A stretch of 64,000 nt of DNA from Acidovorax radicis. GTDB lineage: Bacteria; Pseudomonadota; Gammaproteobacteria; Burkholderiales; Burkholderiaceae_C. Both the position numbers and the translations under genes were made by a program. The stretch is from contig NZ_CP075184.1 of NCBI RefSeq assembly GCF_020510705.1, positions 2,914,001 to 2,978,000 on the forward strand, in the 5' to 3' direction. This document shows, piece after piece, positions 63,671 to 64,000 of the stretch. The first letter of the stretch is position 1. The number at the start of each line of letters is the position of its first letter. Under the pieces are notes generated by a model. The model was not told where the DNA came from, did no database searches, and saw nothing but the letters and a program-made list of their open reading frames with translations.

Positions 63671-64000
63671 TCAGCAGGTCAGTGCCTGCGATTTTCCATC
63701 GGGCTTTTTGCCCGCGATGATCATGCCCAGCACCTCGTCTTCGGTGACATCGCTCGTGCGGTAGGTGCCCACCAGGCGGCCGTTTTTCATCACTGCCAGG
63801 CGATCGCTCAAGCCAAAAACGTCGGGCATGTCGTGGGTGATCAGAAAGATGCCCACGCCTTCGGCCTTGAGCTGGCGCACCAGCGCGCCCACCATGGCTG
63901 TTTCTTCTGGCCCCAGCGCTGCGGTGGGCTCGTCCATGATCAAAATGCGGGCGTTGAAATAGATCGCCCGCGAAATCGCCACCACTTGCCGCTGTCCACC
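63671..64000 (-). CDS. xylG: Sugar ABC transporter ATP-binding protein, C-terminal part
   Basis: The last 109 codons of an ABC ATPase cut by the window end. [13 protein letters not shown] (signature), [15 protein letters not shown] (Walker B) and [10 protein letters not shown] (H-loop) are visible. Being adjacent to the xylose genes, it is presumably the ATPase of the xylose importer, XylG-like. The N-terminal part and other subunits lie beyond the window, so single versus double nucleotide-binding domain cannot be judged. Confidence 0.78.
   Translation of the reverse strand, partial: GGQRQVVAISRAIYFNARILIMDEPTAALGPEETAMVGALVRQLKAEGVGIFLITHDMPDVFGLSDRLAVMKNGRLVGTYRTSDVTEDEVLGMIIAGKKPDGKSQALTC

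Overview
The window is high-GC beta-proteobacterial chromosome, most likely from a Comamonadaceae genome close to Acidovorax. The gene set (Bug/TctC receptor, BktB thiolase, ROK-regulated xylose locus, ArgA N-acetylglutamate synthase) and the dispersed palindromic repeats support this. It holds about 48 intact or partial protein genes, two broken genes, four IS5-group insertion sequences and one small non-autonomous element. I found no rRNA, tRNA, CRISPR array or phage.

Layout. 0.3-6.6 kb: hybrid histidine kinase coupled to rluA, then an SDR, a BktB-type thiolase and a Bug receptor. 6.8-14.9 kb: universal stress protein with an FNR/ANR-type box, 2OG-Fe dioxygenase, secreted Arg/Gly/His-rich protein, a GGDEF-EAL protein divergent from a PilZ protein, and an acyl-CoA ligase. 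14.9-26.6 kb: hrpA, argA, a class A beta-lactamase divergent from an AmpR-like regulator, an HD-GYP protein, trhO-gst and a flavin reductase. 26.8-31.6 kb: dsbB and the sulfate importer sbp-cysT-cysW-cysA. 31.9-45.2 kb: LsfA-like peroxiredoxin, azoR with its LysR regulator, a second FMN reductase, metQ, several hypothetical or poorly characterised genes, a merR gene split by a 270-bp element, and metNI. 45.4-51.5 kb: second hybrid kinase, two MFS exporters and a LysR regulator. 51.5-57.7 kb: an IS-riddled, lower-GC island. 58-64 kb: HipA-family yjjJ and a xylose locus (ABC ATPase, ROK repressor, xylB, xylA).

Main observations. (1) In the IS island, removing four IS5-group elements at two CTAG sites rejoins three fragments exactly in frame into one 472-codon gene whose product ends in an HEPN-like R-x4-H motif; it is plausibly a dead antiphage or RNase gene. 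(2) sbp, the lsfA-like gene and metQ share a promoter motif at the same place, about 50 bp upstream of each start and overlapping a -35 box; this looks like a sulfur-starvation (CysB-type) regulon. (3) Several dispersed repeat families occur: a palindromic repeat with about twelve copies, one lying in frame inside hrpA; a roughly 100-bp repeat always placed just after a stop codon on the sense strand; and a terminal-inverted-repeat sequence shared by the merR element and the 3' ends of three other genes.

Functions are assigned from motifs and remembered family features only; no database search was possible. Start codons were re-chosen where a ribosome binding site, signal peptide or overlap supported it.
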